DNA of 28,169 bases, from positions 1-28,169 of the forward strand of contig CAYOOT010000033.1 of assembly GCA_964405665.1 (NCBI GenBank). The letters run 5' to 3'. The translations under genes were made by a program, and so were the position numbers. The notes beneath the pieces were generated by a model that saw nothing but the letters and a program-made list of their open reading frames with translations, was not told the origin of the DNA and did no database searches. This DNA is from CAYOOT01 sp964405665 (lineage in GTDB: Bacteria; Bdellovibrionota_C; UBA2361; SZUA-149; CAZDWZ01). Shown piece after piece: positions 8,126 through 16,929 of this stretch (the first letter of the stretch is position 1; each line of letters starts with the position of its first letter).

Positions 8126-9685
8126 TTAAGTCTTAAAATAAGTGGCTACTGCGGCCGCTACTCTTTCTCCATCCATCGCAGCGGACATAATTCCACCGGC
8201 ATACCCACCACCTTCTCCGGAAGGAAAGAGTCCCGCGATATCGGGATGCATTAAAGATTTATTGTCCCGAGGAATGCGCAGGGGTGAAGAGGTCCGAGAT
8301 TCAACGGCAAGCACTACCGCTTCTTCAGTTAAATAACCTTTTTTTGTTTGAGCAAAATTTTTAAATCCCAAAACAAGACGCTCAAAAAGCTGTTGAGGAA
8401 ATAGTTCTGAAAGATTAACTGATTTTATTCCCGGTAGATAGGAACAATTAGGAAGGTTATTGGAATTTTTTCCGGAAATAAAGTCAGTAAGTCTTTGTGC
8501 CGGAGCAACTTGTTTTCCTCCGCCAAGTAAATATGCTTTTTCTTCCAGTGCTTGTTGAAAAGAAACACCGGCAAATTCAGCGTCTTTTTTAAAAGGCAGT
8601 AAATCATCTTCTTTGATTTCGGAAACAATTCCGGAGTTGGCAAAATATGAATTTCTTTTGGAAGGGGACCAACCGTTAACTACGATTTCATCATTTTTTG
8701 TAGCAGCCGGACAAATTATTCCTCCCGGACACATGCAAAAAGAAAATACTCCGCGGTTATTGCATTGAGTAACAAGGCTATAAGATGCCGGAGGTAAATT
8801 TTTATGTCGACTCGATCCGCGATATTGAATTTGATCGATTAACTGCTGTGGATGCTCAACTCGCACTCCAACGGCGAAAGGTTTTAATTCTAGACTGATT
8901 TCATTTTGTCGCAGCATTTGAAAAACATCGCGGGCAGAATGACCGCTGGCAAGAATTACAGCAGATGCGAGAATAGTTTCGCCACTAAGAAGCTTTACAC
9001 CTTTGATTTTTCCGGAATCTTTAAGAATAGTCGTAACTTTTTTATTAAAATGAACTTCGCCACCGCAATCCACTATTGTTTTTCTAATTGCCTGAACCAC
9101 AGCGGGCAGTTTATTTGTGCCGATATGAGGGTGAGCGTCAATTAAAATATCTAAACTTGCTCCATGAATTACCAGAATATTAAGGATTCTTTCCAGAGAT
9201 CCTCTTTTACTGGAGCGGGTGAATAGTTTGCCGTCAGAAAATGTTCCCGCTCCTCCTTCTCCAAAACAATAATTACTCTCCGGATTAACAAAACCGGATT
9301 TACAAATTGCTGCAATATCATGTCTTCTTTCTCTGACTGTTTTCCCTCGTTCTAAAACAATTGGTTTAATTCCTAATTCAATTAATTTTAAAGCGGCAAA
9401 CATTCCAGCAGGACCAAATCCCACAATCACAGCCGCATCTCTTTTAGAAACATCTTTAAGGGTCAAACTAAAAGGCTGAGTTTCTTCTTTTTTAATTCCA
9501 ATCTGCACTTGAAAACGAAGGACATATACCGCAGGATATTTTCTGGCATCTATGGAGCGACGAATAAGATTAAGATTAAATATTTCTGCAGGACGAATTT
9601 TAAGTTGTTTACTGATTTCTTCTAAATGGAAATCCTCATCCTCAAGAAATTCTGGCAAAACTTTTATTTCTACTTCTTTCAGCAT
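8126..9685 (-). CDS. FAD-dependent dehydrogenase (COG2509-like)
   Basis: A 519-residue flavoprotein. An N-terminal domain of about 80 residues precedes the dinucleotide-binding motif VGFGPAGMFAA (GxGxxG at 89-94) and VLERGKTVRERR. It continues with the family segment CFGEGGAGTFSDGKL, the cysteine-containing CMCPGGIICPA, and a C-terminal PSGEGGGYAGGIMSAAMDG that completes the FAD site. This matches a broadly distributed, poorly characterised group of FAD-dependent dehydrogenases annotated as NAD(FAD)-utilising; the physiological substrate is unknown. Its start codon lies 2 nt after the stop of the TPM-domain gene, so it is the last gene of the LemA-TPM cluster. Whether that link is functional or only transcriptional is not clear. 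Confidence 0.85.
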   Translation of the reverse strand: MLKEVEIKVLPEFLEDEDFHLEEISKQLKIRPAEIFNLNLIRRSIDARKYPAVYVLRFQVQIGIKKEETQPFSLTLKDVSKRDAAVIVGFGPAGMFAALKLIELGIKPIVLERGKTVRERRHDIAAICKSGFVNPESNYCFGEGGAGTFSDGKLFTRSSKRGSLERILNILVIHGASLDILIDAHPHIGTNKLPAVVQAIRKTIVDCGGEVHFNKKVTTILKDSGKIKGVKLLSGETILASAVILASGHSARDVFQMLRQNEISLELKPFAVGVRVEHPQQLIDQIQYRGSSRHKNLPPASYSLVTQCNNRGVFSFCMCPGGIICPAATKNDEIVVNGWSPSKRNSYFANSGIVSEIKEDDLLPFKKDAEFAGVSFQQALEEKAYLLGGGKQVAPAQRLTDFISGKNSNNLPNCSYLPGIKSVNLSELFPQQLFERLVLGFKNFAQTKKGYLTEEAVVLAVESRTSSPLRIPRDNKSLMHPDIAGLFPSGEGGGYAGGIMSAAMDGERVAAAVATYFKT

Positions 9686-9687
9686 GA

Positions 9688-10428
9688 TTACCAGCTACCA
9701 GACGATCCGCCGCCCCCTGAACTTCCACCACCTCCGCCACTAAATCCACCGCCACCACCAGAGCTGGAAAATCCACCACTGCTGGAGCCGGAACTCCAAG
9801 AGCCATAGCCTCTTCTTCGCCGTCCAACTCCTGCATTTTGTACTGTCATTTGAATCATTACAAAGAAAATAAACATGAAAGAAAAAATAATAATCAGAAA
9901 GATAATAAAGATGCCATTAACAGGAACATCCACGGGAGGAGGCAGCGGTTCTCCATTAATTACTTTGATAATTGCATCTACTCCTTGATCTATTCCTAAA
10001 GAAAAAGCTCCTGCCTTAAAATTAGGAGTAATGATTTCATCAATAATTCTTTTGGAAAGTAAATCAGTAAGCGCCCCCTCTAATCCTCTACCTACTTCTA
10101 TTCTTAATTTACGATCATTTTTCGCAACAACCAATAAAACACCATCATCAACTCCTTTGCGACCAAGTTTCCAGAGATCAAATACTCTAATGGCAAATTG
10201 TTCAATAGCTTCCGGTTGGACTGTGGCCACAATTAAGACGGCAATTTCTGAACCTTTAGTTTTATGAAAATCACTTAATTTTTGTTCTAAAGCATCTTTC
10301 TCGGAAGAGTTTAAGGTTCCGGTTTGATCCACCGCATATGAGGAAAAAACCGGAACGGGAACTTGAGCATGAGCAATAGGACTAAGAAAAAGGAATAATA
10401 AACTGAACTTTAAAATTAAAGATTTCAA
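9688..10428 (-). CDS. TPM-domain secreted/membrane protein (YgcG-like)
   Basis: A 246-residue protein with a signal peptide (MKSLILKFSLLFLFLSPIAHA). The TPM domain spans about 30-165 (VDQTGTLNSSEKDALEQKL, GSEIAVLIV, DDGVLLVVAKNDRKLRIEVG and GLEGALTD). A TM helix follows at about 173-196, then an Arg-rich patch and a long Gly/Ser-rich tail ending SSGSW. TPM domains occur in proteins linked to photosystem repair and in bacterial YgcG; biochemical roles are debated. The start is TTG with an AAGGA site about 9 nt upstream, inside the 12-nt spacer after lemA. The LemA/TPM pairing is a common conserved neighbourhood, so the two probably act together at the cell envelope. Confidence 0.88.
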   Translation of the reverse strand: MKSLILKFSLLFLFLSPIAHAQVPVPVFSSYAVDQTGTLNSSEKDALEQKLSDFHKTKGSEIAVLIVATVQPEAIEQFAIRVFDLWKLGRKGVDDGVLLVVAKNDRKLRIEVGRGLEGALTDLLSKRIIDEIITPNFKAGAFSLGIDQGVDAIIKVINGEPLPPPVDVPVNGIFIIFLIIIFSFMFIFFVMIQMTVQNAGVGRRRRGYGSWSSGSSSGGFSSSGGGGGFSGGGGGSSGGGGSSGSW

Positions 10429-10440
10429 GAATTATTTTCC

Positions 10441-11022
10441 TTAAAATTCCACTTTTGGAGGTGTGGAAATCGCCTTTTCATTTTCTACCGTAAAGTTAGG
10501 TTTAACTGACATACCCAGCCAACCAGCTGTGAGGTTAGAAGGAAATGAGCGCACAGTCACGTTGAAATTTTGCACTGCTTCAATGTAACGATGCCTAGCA
10601 ACTGCTACCCGATTTTCTGTTCCTTCTAGCTGGGTCATTAAGTCCCGAAAAACTCCATCAGCTTTTAATTGTGGATAATTTTCGGCAACAGCAATTAATC
10701 GAGAAAGAGAAGAACTTAGAGCGGCTTGAGCATCTTGAAATTCTTTAAACTTTCCTGGATCATTTAAAGTATCGGAAGTGACCTTGATTTCTCCGACTTT
10801 TGCCCGAGCAGCGGTTACTTCTTCCAGTATTTGTTTTTCATGAGCGGCGTAACCTTTAACTACGTTTACCAGATTGGGAATCAGATCGGCTCGACGTTGA
10901 TACTGATTTAAAATCTCACTCCAAGATGATTTAATAATTTCATCTTGTTGCTGTAGAGTATTGTATCCGCAACTGTTTAAAGATAAAAATAATAGGACAA
11001 AGAACAAACTAATTTTTTTCAT
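10441..11022 (-). CDS. lemA: LemA family lipoprotein
   Basis: A LemA-like protein of 193 residues from the ATG at 11022. That start is chosen because it begins a lipoprotein signal (MKKISLFFVLLFLSLNSC, lipobox Leu-Asn-Ser-Cys) and has an AAGGA ribosome site about 7 nt upstream. The frame is open further upstream but that part adds no signal. The LemA core is obvious: SWSEILNQYQRRADLIPNL then VNVVKGYAAHEKQILEEVTA, followed by ENYPQLKADGVFRDLMTQLE and RYIEAVQNFNVTVRSFPSNL. LemA proteins form a long four-helix bundle at the membrane; the function is not established. The ATG lies 14 nt after the upstream membrane-protein gene, and the TPM gene follows within 12 nt. Confidence 0.93.
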   Translation of the reverse strand: MKKISLFFVLLFLSLNSCGYNTLQQQDEIIKSSWSEILNQYQRRADLIPNLVNVVKGYAAHEKQILEEVTAARAKVGEIKVTSDTLNDPGKFKEFQDAQAALSSSLSRLIAVAENYPQLKADGVFRDLMTQLEGTENRVAVARHRYIEAVQNFNVTVRSFPSNLTAGWLGMSVKPNFTVENEKAISTPPKVEF

Positions 11023-11036
11023 AAGGTTTTCCTTTA

Positions 11037-12101
11037 TTATTGTAACCATTTTCTGACAATCCATTCCAGGCCCAAAGCTCCTTTTTTAGTATCTAGATAG
11101 AGTTTGGTTTTACCTGGAATAATACTATCATATTCCGAACTACGAACACTAATTTTTGAAAGCTCCTGAGGGGTATCCCAGGAATCGTATTTGATATAGT
11201 ATTTTCTGGAACCTTTTTTTGATTTGGTACTGTATTTGTCCCTAACTATAGAAACGTGCGAAGTAACTGGAGAATGATCAAGTTTAGCATTTAATATTTG
11301 CCAAGCTCCTACGCTTGAAAAAATGCTATCGAGTAATAAAAATAAAATAAAAGGTATAAAATACAAATGAGATTTAGAATGACCTTTAATCAATTGATAA
11401 ACTATAAAAGTTAAACCAAAAAAAAGAGGAACTGATAATTTAAGAGAATTACTCAGCGCTTCATTGGAATGAAGCGCTGGATATGAACTTGAGGCAACAG
11501 AGAATAATGCTATTGCCAAAAAAGTAAAAACCATAACAAAAGAAAAAACAAGCATATTGTTGGAAATCTTCTTTGATTTTAAAATAAAACCGGAAGAAGA
11601 GTTTTTAACAATTTCAGAAACTTTGTTTTTAATTAAATAAAGTGTATTTACCAGTTCAATACAACGGGGATCACTTTCTCCTGTAGGAAATATTTGAGAA
11701 GGATTATTGGTTGTTAAGTTACCCCAAGTGATCGATAAACCTTTAGCATCATAACTAAGTTGCCTCGCACCTTGTGCGAAAATACTGTTCAGCAGTTCGA
11801 TTACCGATTTGTCTTTAAAGATTGTTTCTACGGCTTGGTCGTCATCTGCAGAAATATAAAATAAATCATCGAAACCTTTGTTTCCGCTTTGAATTTCTTT
11901 AGAAAGACCGATAGATTTGGCAAAACGATCAAAACCTTGTTCAAATCGGAGCAAAAAATCGGTTTCCCCTGGGAAATCAATATTTAACTCCATTTGATAA
12001 TAAGGAGATTTCTTTTTTTTATAAAATTCAATGCGAAATGCTTTGCCTTCCGGGGTTTGCAAATTCAAAGCGGAAGAAAATGAATTGAAGAATTTCATCA
12101 T
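11037..12101 (-). CDS. Unknown membrane protein, first gene of the LemA-TPM cluster
   Basis: About 354 residues and no family recognised. The N-terminal 170 residues are soluble-looking and acidic. Three hydrophobic segments follow at about 183-202, 222-238 and 245-267, then a C-terminal soluble domain of about 85 residues (RKYYIKYDSW, then KISVRSSEYDSIIPGKTKLYL and KGALGLEW). That last domain resembles small beta-rich domains fused to TM segments in other uncharacterised membrane proteins. The ATG at 12101 is preferred over the TTG at 12116, which lacks a ribosome site; the next codon but one (12098) is also possible. It is the first gene of a run with lemA, the TPM gene and the FAD enzyme, spaced 14, 12 and 2 nt apart. 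It may be an envelope partner of LemA. Confidence 0.7.
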   Translation of the reverse strand: MMKFFNSFSSALNLQTPEGKAFRIEFYKKKKSPYYQMELNIDFPGETDFLLRFEQGFDRFAKSIGLSKEIQSGNKGFDDLFYISADDDQAVETIFKDKSVIELLNSIFAQGARQLSYDAKGLSITWGNLTTNNPSQIFPTGESDPRCIELVNTLYLIKNKVSEIVKNSSSGFILKSKKISNNMLVFSFVMVFTFLAIALFSVASSSYPALHSNEALSNSLKLSVPLFFGLTFIVYQLIKGHSKSHLYFIPFILFLLLDSIFSSVGAWQILNAKLDHSPVTSHVSIVRDKYSTKSKKGSRKYYIKYDSWDTPQELSKISVRSSEYDSIIPGKTKLYLDTKKGALGLEWIVRKWLQ

Positions 12102-12165
12102 GCCTGTTTTTAGCAAAGATTAGAGGAAAATGAAATATAAAAGACAGAATTAAAAGACAGAATAA

Positions 12166-12270
12166 ACATGTTCGGAGCGCGGACTTTAGTCCGCTTATTA
12201 CCAAACATTTGTTATTGCTATATTAATATATTTGGAAGTAAGCGGACTAAAGTCCGCGCTCCGAACGTGT
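12166..12270. repeat. Palindromic repeat element C (nested inverted repeat)
   Basis: A large imperfect palindrome with arms at about 12166-12205 and 12230-12270. Within each arm the core GCGGACTTTAGTCCGC is itself an inverted repeat, so hairpins are nested as in element A. The core sequence differs from elements A and B. The centre is AT-rich and non-coding. It sits between the membrane-protein gene and the SPFH gene, both on the minus strand. An 18-nt piece of the left arm (12188-12205) recurs inverted at 28105-28122. Nothing else is visible in 12117-12299. Confidence 0.8.
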
Positions 12271-12299
12271 TATAATTTTTTCTAAGACTCTGCCAGCTC

Positions 12300-14297
12300 T
12301 TACTTATTATTTGCAATCCCCTCTTTAATCTGAGCGCGAATTTCATCAGCTTGAGCATTACGAGGAGTACTTTGAGTGTTGATATTCAATCCCACTCTTT
12401 CAGTCAAAAGCATACTCAAGAGTCCTTCGATGATATTATTACTGCCGCTGAAACTTCCTTTTTCGCCGTCTTTGGCAGAATAATTTCCACCACCACCGAC
12501 AACTACTTTGGGAACGATATCAACTCCGGATTTTTCAATTGATTCTGCCAAGCGCATAATGGCTTGTTGCATTACTTGGAATTGTGGTCCGCCGTAAGCT
12601 CTCACTTGTTCTTCTGTGGCAATGGCGTTGGCGATACCGATTCGCGTTACTTTTTCTGATTCCGCTTCCGCCATTGTGCGAATTTGAGCGGCCTGTTGTA
12701 AGGCGCGTTGGTATTCTGCTTTACCTTGGTTACTTTGAATTTGAATGCTGATTTCAGATTCTGTCAAAGTTGATTGCTGACGGGACTTGGCTTCTGCTTC
12801 TTTAAGTTCTCGTTCTTTAACGGCAGCTTTTTCTTGCCTGTTGTAAGTTTCAACTTGTTCTTCGGCAATCTGACGAGAGCGAAGTTGGGTAAGAATTTGT
12901 TCAATTTGATTACCGGTTCCCGCACCAGGAGTTCCAATTAGCACTTCTTCCAGTTCCAAATTATAATGTTCAAATCGATCACGCATATGAACGCCGGCAG
13001 TGGTTTGAATTTCGGCTCGATCTTGTAACAATTGAATTAAAGTTTTAGTTTGCGCGGTATTTTTAAAATATGCGGAAATCATCGGATCTAAAGTTTGTTC
13101 CACCAGAATTTTAATATTTCCAAAACGTTGAATTACCAAAGGCGCTTTTTTGTAATCAATGTGCACGACAACGCTTAAAGGTAAAGTTGGTTCAAAAGCA
13201 TCCTTAGTGATTAAAGAAACTTCTTGCAGATTTTCGTCATATTTATGTTCTCCGACTTCAGATTTTTTCCAATTAAGGATGAAGTTTGTTGTCGGGACAA
13301 GAGAGATACTTCCTGCAAAAATATTAAAAGCGTATTTGCCCGGAAGAAGTGGTTCATCCCAAACACCGCGTTGTCCTTTTTTAACTAATTCTCCATGTTT
13401 ATATCCTGCTCCCGATAAATCAGCTCCGGTTTCACCGGTAAAAGAAACCACCACTCCGACATGTCCCACCGGAATAGTTGTTTTGGGAATCATTTCTACA
13501 GTAGCAAAAAGGCGATTGATATAATAAGTTCCGTCAACTAAAACTTGATATTGTCTGCCTCTAAATCCTCCGGCGGCAATAAATGATTCCGGATCTTGAA
13601 AGCTATTATGATATGTTGCAAAGTTTTTAGGATCGCTTCCCACAACTGGTGCAATAATTTCCCCTTGGGGCAAAGCATGACCATCGTGAATAGTAACAAT
13701 TCCTATAGAATCATCTTTACCTCGAATAATTACCGGATGAAAACCTCCGCGCTCTTCAATGGTTCCTGCGGTTTGTTGAAAGAGATCGCTTTCACCCGCA
13801 TCGAGATCTAAATAGTATACGGTATCAGTTGTAAAAACTATAAATTGAGCAAGATTAATCGCATATGTTCCTTCTCTCAGTATTTTTCTTTGCGGACCTT
13901 TTTGTCCCCCACATTCTAGAAATTTTCTGACATTTTGAAAATCATTTGCTTTAATGTTGGAGGCTAGAGTTTGATCGGCTTTTAATGTTTCCCCGTCTCT
14001 TGCAAAAACATAACCAATTGTTCCTTGGGGAATAGTGACCAGCGGCATAATATGAATTCGATACATAAAAGGTTTCATAAAATGCCAACCACCACGAAGA
14101 ACGTCCGGTTGAAAACCAGCCTCGCCGTTTAATGCAATGAAACCATTTTCAACCGATCCATTGAAGCTGAAGATCTTTTCAATTACGCCAATCTTGCTGT
14201 TGGAAATAAATCTGATGACACCGGAAAAATAAATAAATGCCAAAGATAAAGCTGCACCAATGACGATAACATTGTGTTCAAAAATGAAAGTAAACAT
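12300..14297 (-). CDS. SPFH/Band 7 (flotillin-like) membrane protein with triplicated N-terminal module
   Basis: A 665-residue protein anchored by one N-terminal TM helix (about 8-30). Residues 89-325 contain three diverged copies of one module: IPxGxxGxV at 89, 209 and 275, each leading to a GxY-x-(I/F)N end at 148, 261 and 325. The SPFH-like domain follows (about 335-455), then an Ala/Glu/Gln-rich coiled coil (about 470-560) as in flotillins. A Gly-rich linker and a C-terminal segment with an SMLLTERVGLNIN stretch complete it. Flotillin-type proteins oligomerise on membranes and scaffold other proteins. The ATG at 14297 has an AAGGG site about 9 nt upstream. It is transcribed divergently from the pseudokinase gene, 167 nt away, which suggests a possible shared function. 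Confidence 0.85.
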   Translation of the reverse strand: MFTFIFEHNVIVIGAALSLAFIYFSGVIRFISNSKIGVIEKIFSFNGSVENGFIALNGEAGFQPDVLRGGWHFMKPFMYRIHIMPLVTIPQGTIGYVFARDGETLKADQTLASNIKANDFQNVRKFLECGGQKGPQRKILREGTYAINLAQFIVFTTDTVYYLDLDAGESDLFQQTAGTIEERGGFHPVIIRGKDDSIGIVTIHDGHALPQGEIIAPVVGSDPKNFATYHNSFQDPESFIAAGGFRGRQYQVLVDGTYYINRLFATVEMIPKTTIPVGHVGVVVSFTGETGADLSGAGYKHGELVKKGQRGVWDEPLLPGKYAFNIFAGSISLVPTTNFILNWKKSEVGEHKYDENLQEVSLITKDAFEPTLPLSVVVHIDYKKAPLVIQRFGNIKILVEQTLDPMISAYFKNTAQTKTLIQLLQDRAEIQTTAGVHMRDRFEHYNLELEEVLIGTPGAGTGNQIEQILTQLRSRQIAEEQVETYNRQEKAAVKERELKEAEAKSRQQSTLTESEISIQIQSNQGKAEYQRALQQAAQIRTMAEAESEKVTRIGIANAIATEEQVRAYGGPQFQVMQQAIMRLAESIEKSGVDIVPKVVVGGGGNYSAKDGEKGSFSGSNNIIEGLLSMLLTERVGLNINTQSTPRNAQADEIRAQIKEGIANNK

Positions 14298-14406
14298 TGG
14301 AATGTGCCCTTTGAGAGTTAATAATTGTTTAGCTTTTTTTGATGTTATTAAGATTTTGAAGATTCAATTTTCAGCAAAATCGAAGTCATTACTTATAAAA
14401 CTACTA

Positions 14407-14435
14407 TTGGTATGGGGTTTAAAGAATGCTATATT
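14407..14435 (+). promoter_or_regulatory. Predicted sigma-70-type promoter of the kinase-FHA gene
   Basis: TTGGTA (14407-14412) and TATATT (14430-14435) are separated by 17 nt. Transcription would begin near 14442, about 20 nt before the ATG at 14465, which has a nearby AGG ribosome site (ACAGGTAAT). It lies in the divergent spacer 14298-14464. Confidence 0.55.
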
Positions 14436-14464
14436 CGCCGAACTAACAAAATTAAACAGGTAAT

Positions 14465-16921
14465 ATGTCAACAACTTCCCCCTTAGACAATTTTCCGCAA
14501 GAAGTTTCTGCCGGCAGATTTATTGTAGAAACAAAATTAGTGGAAAGACCGAGTAGTGTTGTTTTTCGAGGAAGAGATCGACAATTGGGGGACCGACCCA
14601 TTGCGATAAAATTTTTTATCGATCGCCCCGATCATAACCAAGAATGGATTGATGCTTTTGAAAGAGAAATTACTTTATTAAGAAATACTTCTCATAAATA
14701 TCTGGTGCCAATAATTGCCGGAGGAATTGCCGGAAATTGGTTTTATATTGCGATGGAATTAATTGAAGGTCTGACTTTGAGAGAATATTTAAAAGGCCTC
14801 GATGCTCCAATGGACTCTAAAATAGCAATAGACATTATTTCAAAAATAGCAGAGGCCACCAAAGAAATTCATGAAAAAAATTCTTATCATGGGCATATGG
14901 ATTCTCGCTCAATAATGTTTAAAGGCAAAGAACCGAGGTTGGCCGGTTACTATCCTCATATTTTAAGCAAGATTCATCAAAGCCAAACTTCGACCGGAAG
15001 ATTATTAGTTGATCCGGGATACATTGCTCCTGAACAAATCAGCAGTAGCGAGCAAATCGATGGTCGGGCTGATATTTATGCTTTGGGGATTTTACTCTAC
15101 GAAATTCTTACTTTGCAAAAACCATTCAATGCGGCAAATCCGATGCAATTGGCGATGTTAAGAATGGTCAATGAGCCTCAATCTCCACAGAAACTTAATT
15201 CTCAAATCCCTTCTTTATTAGATGCCGCAATACTTAAAGCTTTAGCCAGGAATCCCCAGGATCGTTTTTCTTCAGTTGCAGAATTTCTTGATGCCTTAAG
15301 AGGTGGAAAACCTTTGATAAAAAACCCTCTTTTTGAAGCCGTTGAAAATGAAAATGAAAGAATCCTGGGAACTGAAACGATAGCTGTTTCTATGTCGAAT
15401 GCCGCAATTAAAGAAATTTTAAAAGAACATGAAAGAAAAAGCAGACAAGAAAAAGATATTAAAATTAAAACTGAACCCAAACAAACGGCCCAAAAACCAA
15501 TGGCTAAACCGGCCAGTTCTGAACCATTGGAAGTTGATTCGACAATGATAGGAATGAAAGTCGATCGTTTACTGAAAGCAACAATGGTAGTTGTTTCTGA
15601 AAAATCTTTTGGGAATAAATATGATTTGGGAGATAAACAAATTTTAATTGGCAGTGATTCGGCTTGCGGCATTCCCTTACCGGGGAAAAATATTCCTGCG
15701 CATTCGGCCATTATCGTCAATAAGAATTCCAATTATTATTTGTCGGCACTTTCCCCCAATATTAAGATCAATGGAAAACCTGCCGTCATCTCGGAAGAAT
15801 ATGCTTTAATGCGCGGAGATATCGTAGAATGTGCCGATTATCAATTACGTTATGTCGCTCCCGGCGAAGTTTTTACCCTACAAAAAGATGTTGCCGAACG
15901 AATTATTGATAAGCCAAAAAATAAATTTTCCAAGTATTTGGGAATATCTGCTGCGGTAGCTTTAATTGTTTGCGGATTTTTGTTTTATTCTTATAAAAAT
16001 AATTTATTCCTTGCCCAAAATGCTCAGGTTAAAAATCAAGAAGCCAAGAAATTAATGAGAAAAGAATTGATTGACAAGTTTCGTAAAGAGGGCGATGAAT
16101 TTTTTAAAGAAGGCAAATTAATTGAACCGCCAGAAGCAAATGCCCGTAAGCGATTTGAACAAATTATCGAGCTTGACGCCTATGATACTTATGCCAGAAG
16201 AAGGCTTGCTGAAATAGAAGACCGCGTTCAACTGTTAAATCAGCAAGCGAATAAACATAAATTGACTTCCGAAAGAATTGAAAAATTATTACAACAAGCT
16301 GAACAGTATTTTAAAGCAGGAAAATATATTACCCCTCCTGGGGCTAACGCCAAAGAAATATACGAAGAAATTATTAAGTATGACACCGAAAATGAAGTTG
16401 CTAAAAAACAATTAATAGAAATTAATAGTATTTTAGGAGATTTGGTATCAAGAATAAATGAGCTAATTGCCACCGCAAAAAGTTATATTGATAAAAAACA
16501 ATATGTCAGTCCTGAAGGAGAAAATGCCAAAGAACTGATTGACCAAATTTTGGCAATTGATCCAGAAAACGAGGATGCTCATAAATTACTCATCGAAATG
16601 GCCGCTTTGGCAATTATCGAAGGGGATCAGGCAAAAGCAAATCTTAAAGCGGATCAAATGAAACAATCCTATCTGATCGCTCAGGCAGTAGGAGTAGATC
16701 CGGTGTTTATTAAAAGTAAAATGCAAGGAGCTGATATCATTTCCCGTTCCAAATCTTCTGTTGTAATTGTTGATACTGGAGAAAGTGAGGCCAATCAAAA
16801 AAGTAATTCTGCTTATTTAAATATGGCAGAAATCAATAAAAGAATTTCTATTCTGCAATTACAAGCTGAGGTGAAGAATCCCAGTACAAAGAGTCAATTT
16901 TTTGAAGTTAATAAAAAGTAA
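14465..16921 (+). CDS. Predicted Ser/Thr pseudokinase with FHA-like domain, TM helix and TPR-like repeats
   Basis: An 818-residue protein. A protein-kinase fold (about 17-285) keeps the beta-3 lysine (AIK, K49), the alpha-C glutamate (E66 or E68), the APE motif (188-190) and the alpha-F aspartate (DIYALG, D203). The Gly-rich loop is replaced by LVERPSSVV. The HRDxKxxN loop reads HGHMDSRSI (142-150), with His at the catalytic Asp, and DFG reads AGY (160-162). It is therefore expected to be catalytically dead. A charged linker leads to an FHA-like domain (about 378-465: ILIGSDSACGIPLPG, PAHSAII), itself lacking the usual phospho-binding Arg and Ser pattern. A single TM helix (about 489-508) is followed outside by three repeats ending near 582, 651 and 710 (units such as YFKAGKYITPPGANAKEIY). 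It is probably a membrane scaffold. An M50B-like gene follows 8 nt later. Confidence 0.87.
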   Translation: MSTTSPLDNFPQEVSAGRFIVETKLVERPSSVVFRGRDRQLGDRPIAIKFFIDRPDHNQEWIDAFEREITLLRNTSHKYLVPIIAGGIAGNWFYIAMELIEGLTLREYLKGLDAPMDSKIAIDIISKIAEATKEIHEKNSYHGHMDSRSIMFKGKEPRLAGYYPHILSKIHQSQTSTGRLLVDPGYIAPEQISSSEQIDGRADIYALGILLYEILTLQKPFNAANPMQLAMLRMVNEPQSPQKLNSQIPSLLDAAILKALARNPQDRFSSVAEFLDALRGGKPLIKNPLFEAVENENERILGTETIAVSMSNAAIKEILKEHERKSRQEKDIKIKTEPKQTAQKPMAKPASSEPLEVDSTMIGMKVDRLLKATMVVVSEKSFGNKYDLGDKQILIGSDSACGIPLPGKNIPAHSAIIVNKNSNYYLSALSPNIKINGKPAVISEEYALMRGDIVECADYQLRYVAPGEVFTLQKDVAERIIDKPKNKFSKYLGISAAVALIVCGFLFYSYKNNLFLAQNAQVKNQEAKKLMRKELIDKFRKEGDEFFKEGKLIEPPEANARKRFEQIIELDAYDTYARRRLAEIEDRVQLLNQQANKHKLTSERIEKLLQQAEQYFKAGKYITPPGANAKEIYEEIIKYDTENEVAKKQLIEINSILGDLVSRINELIATAKSYIDKKQYVSPEGENAKELIDQILAIDPENEDAHKLLIEMAALAIIEGDQAKANLKADQMKQSYLIAQAVGVDPVFIKSKMQGADIISRSKSSVVIVDTGESEANQKSNSAYLNMAEINKRISILQLQAEVKNPSTKSQFFEVNKK

Positions 16922-16929
16922 TCTTTTTT

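Noticed and set aside
9626..9836. Short ORFs giving Pro-rich (plus) and Ala/Val-rich (minus) products
   Set aside because: They are shadows of the Gly/Ser-repeat tail of the TPM protein in other frames.
12102..12116. TTG start for the unknown membrane protein
   Set aside because: No Shine-Dalgarno and only five extra residues; an ATG lies just downstream.
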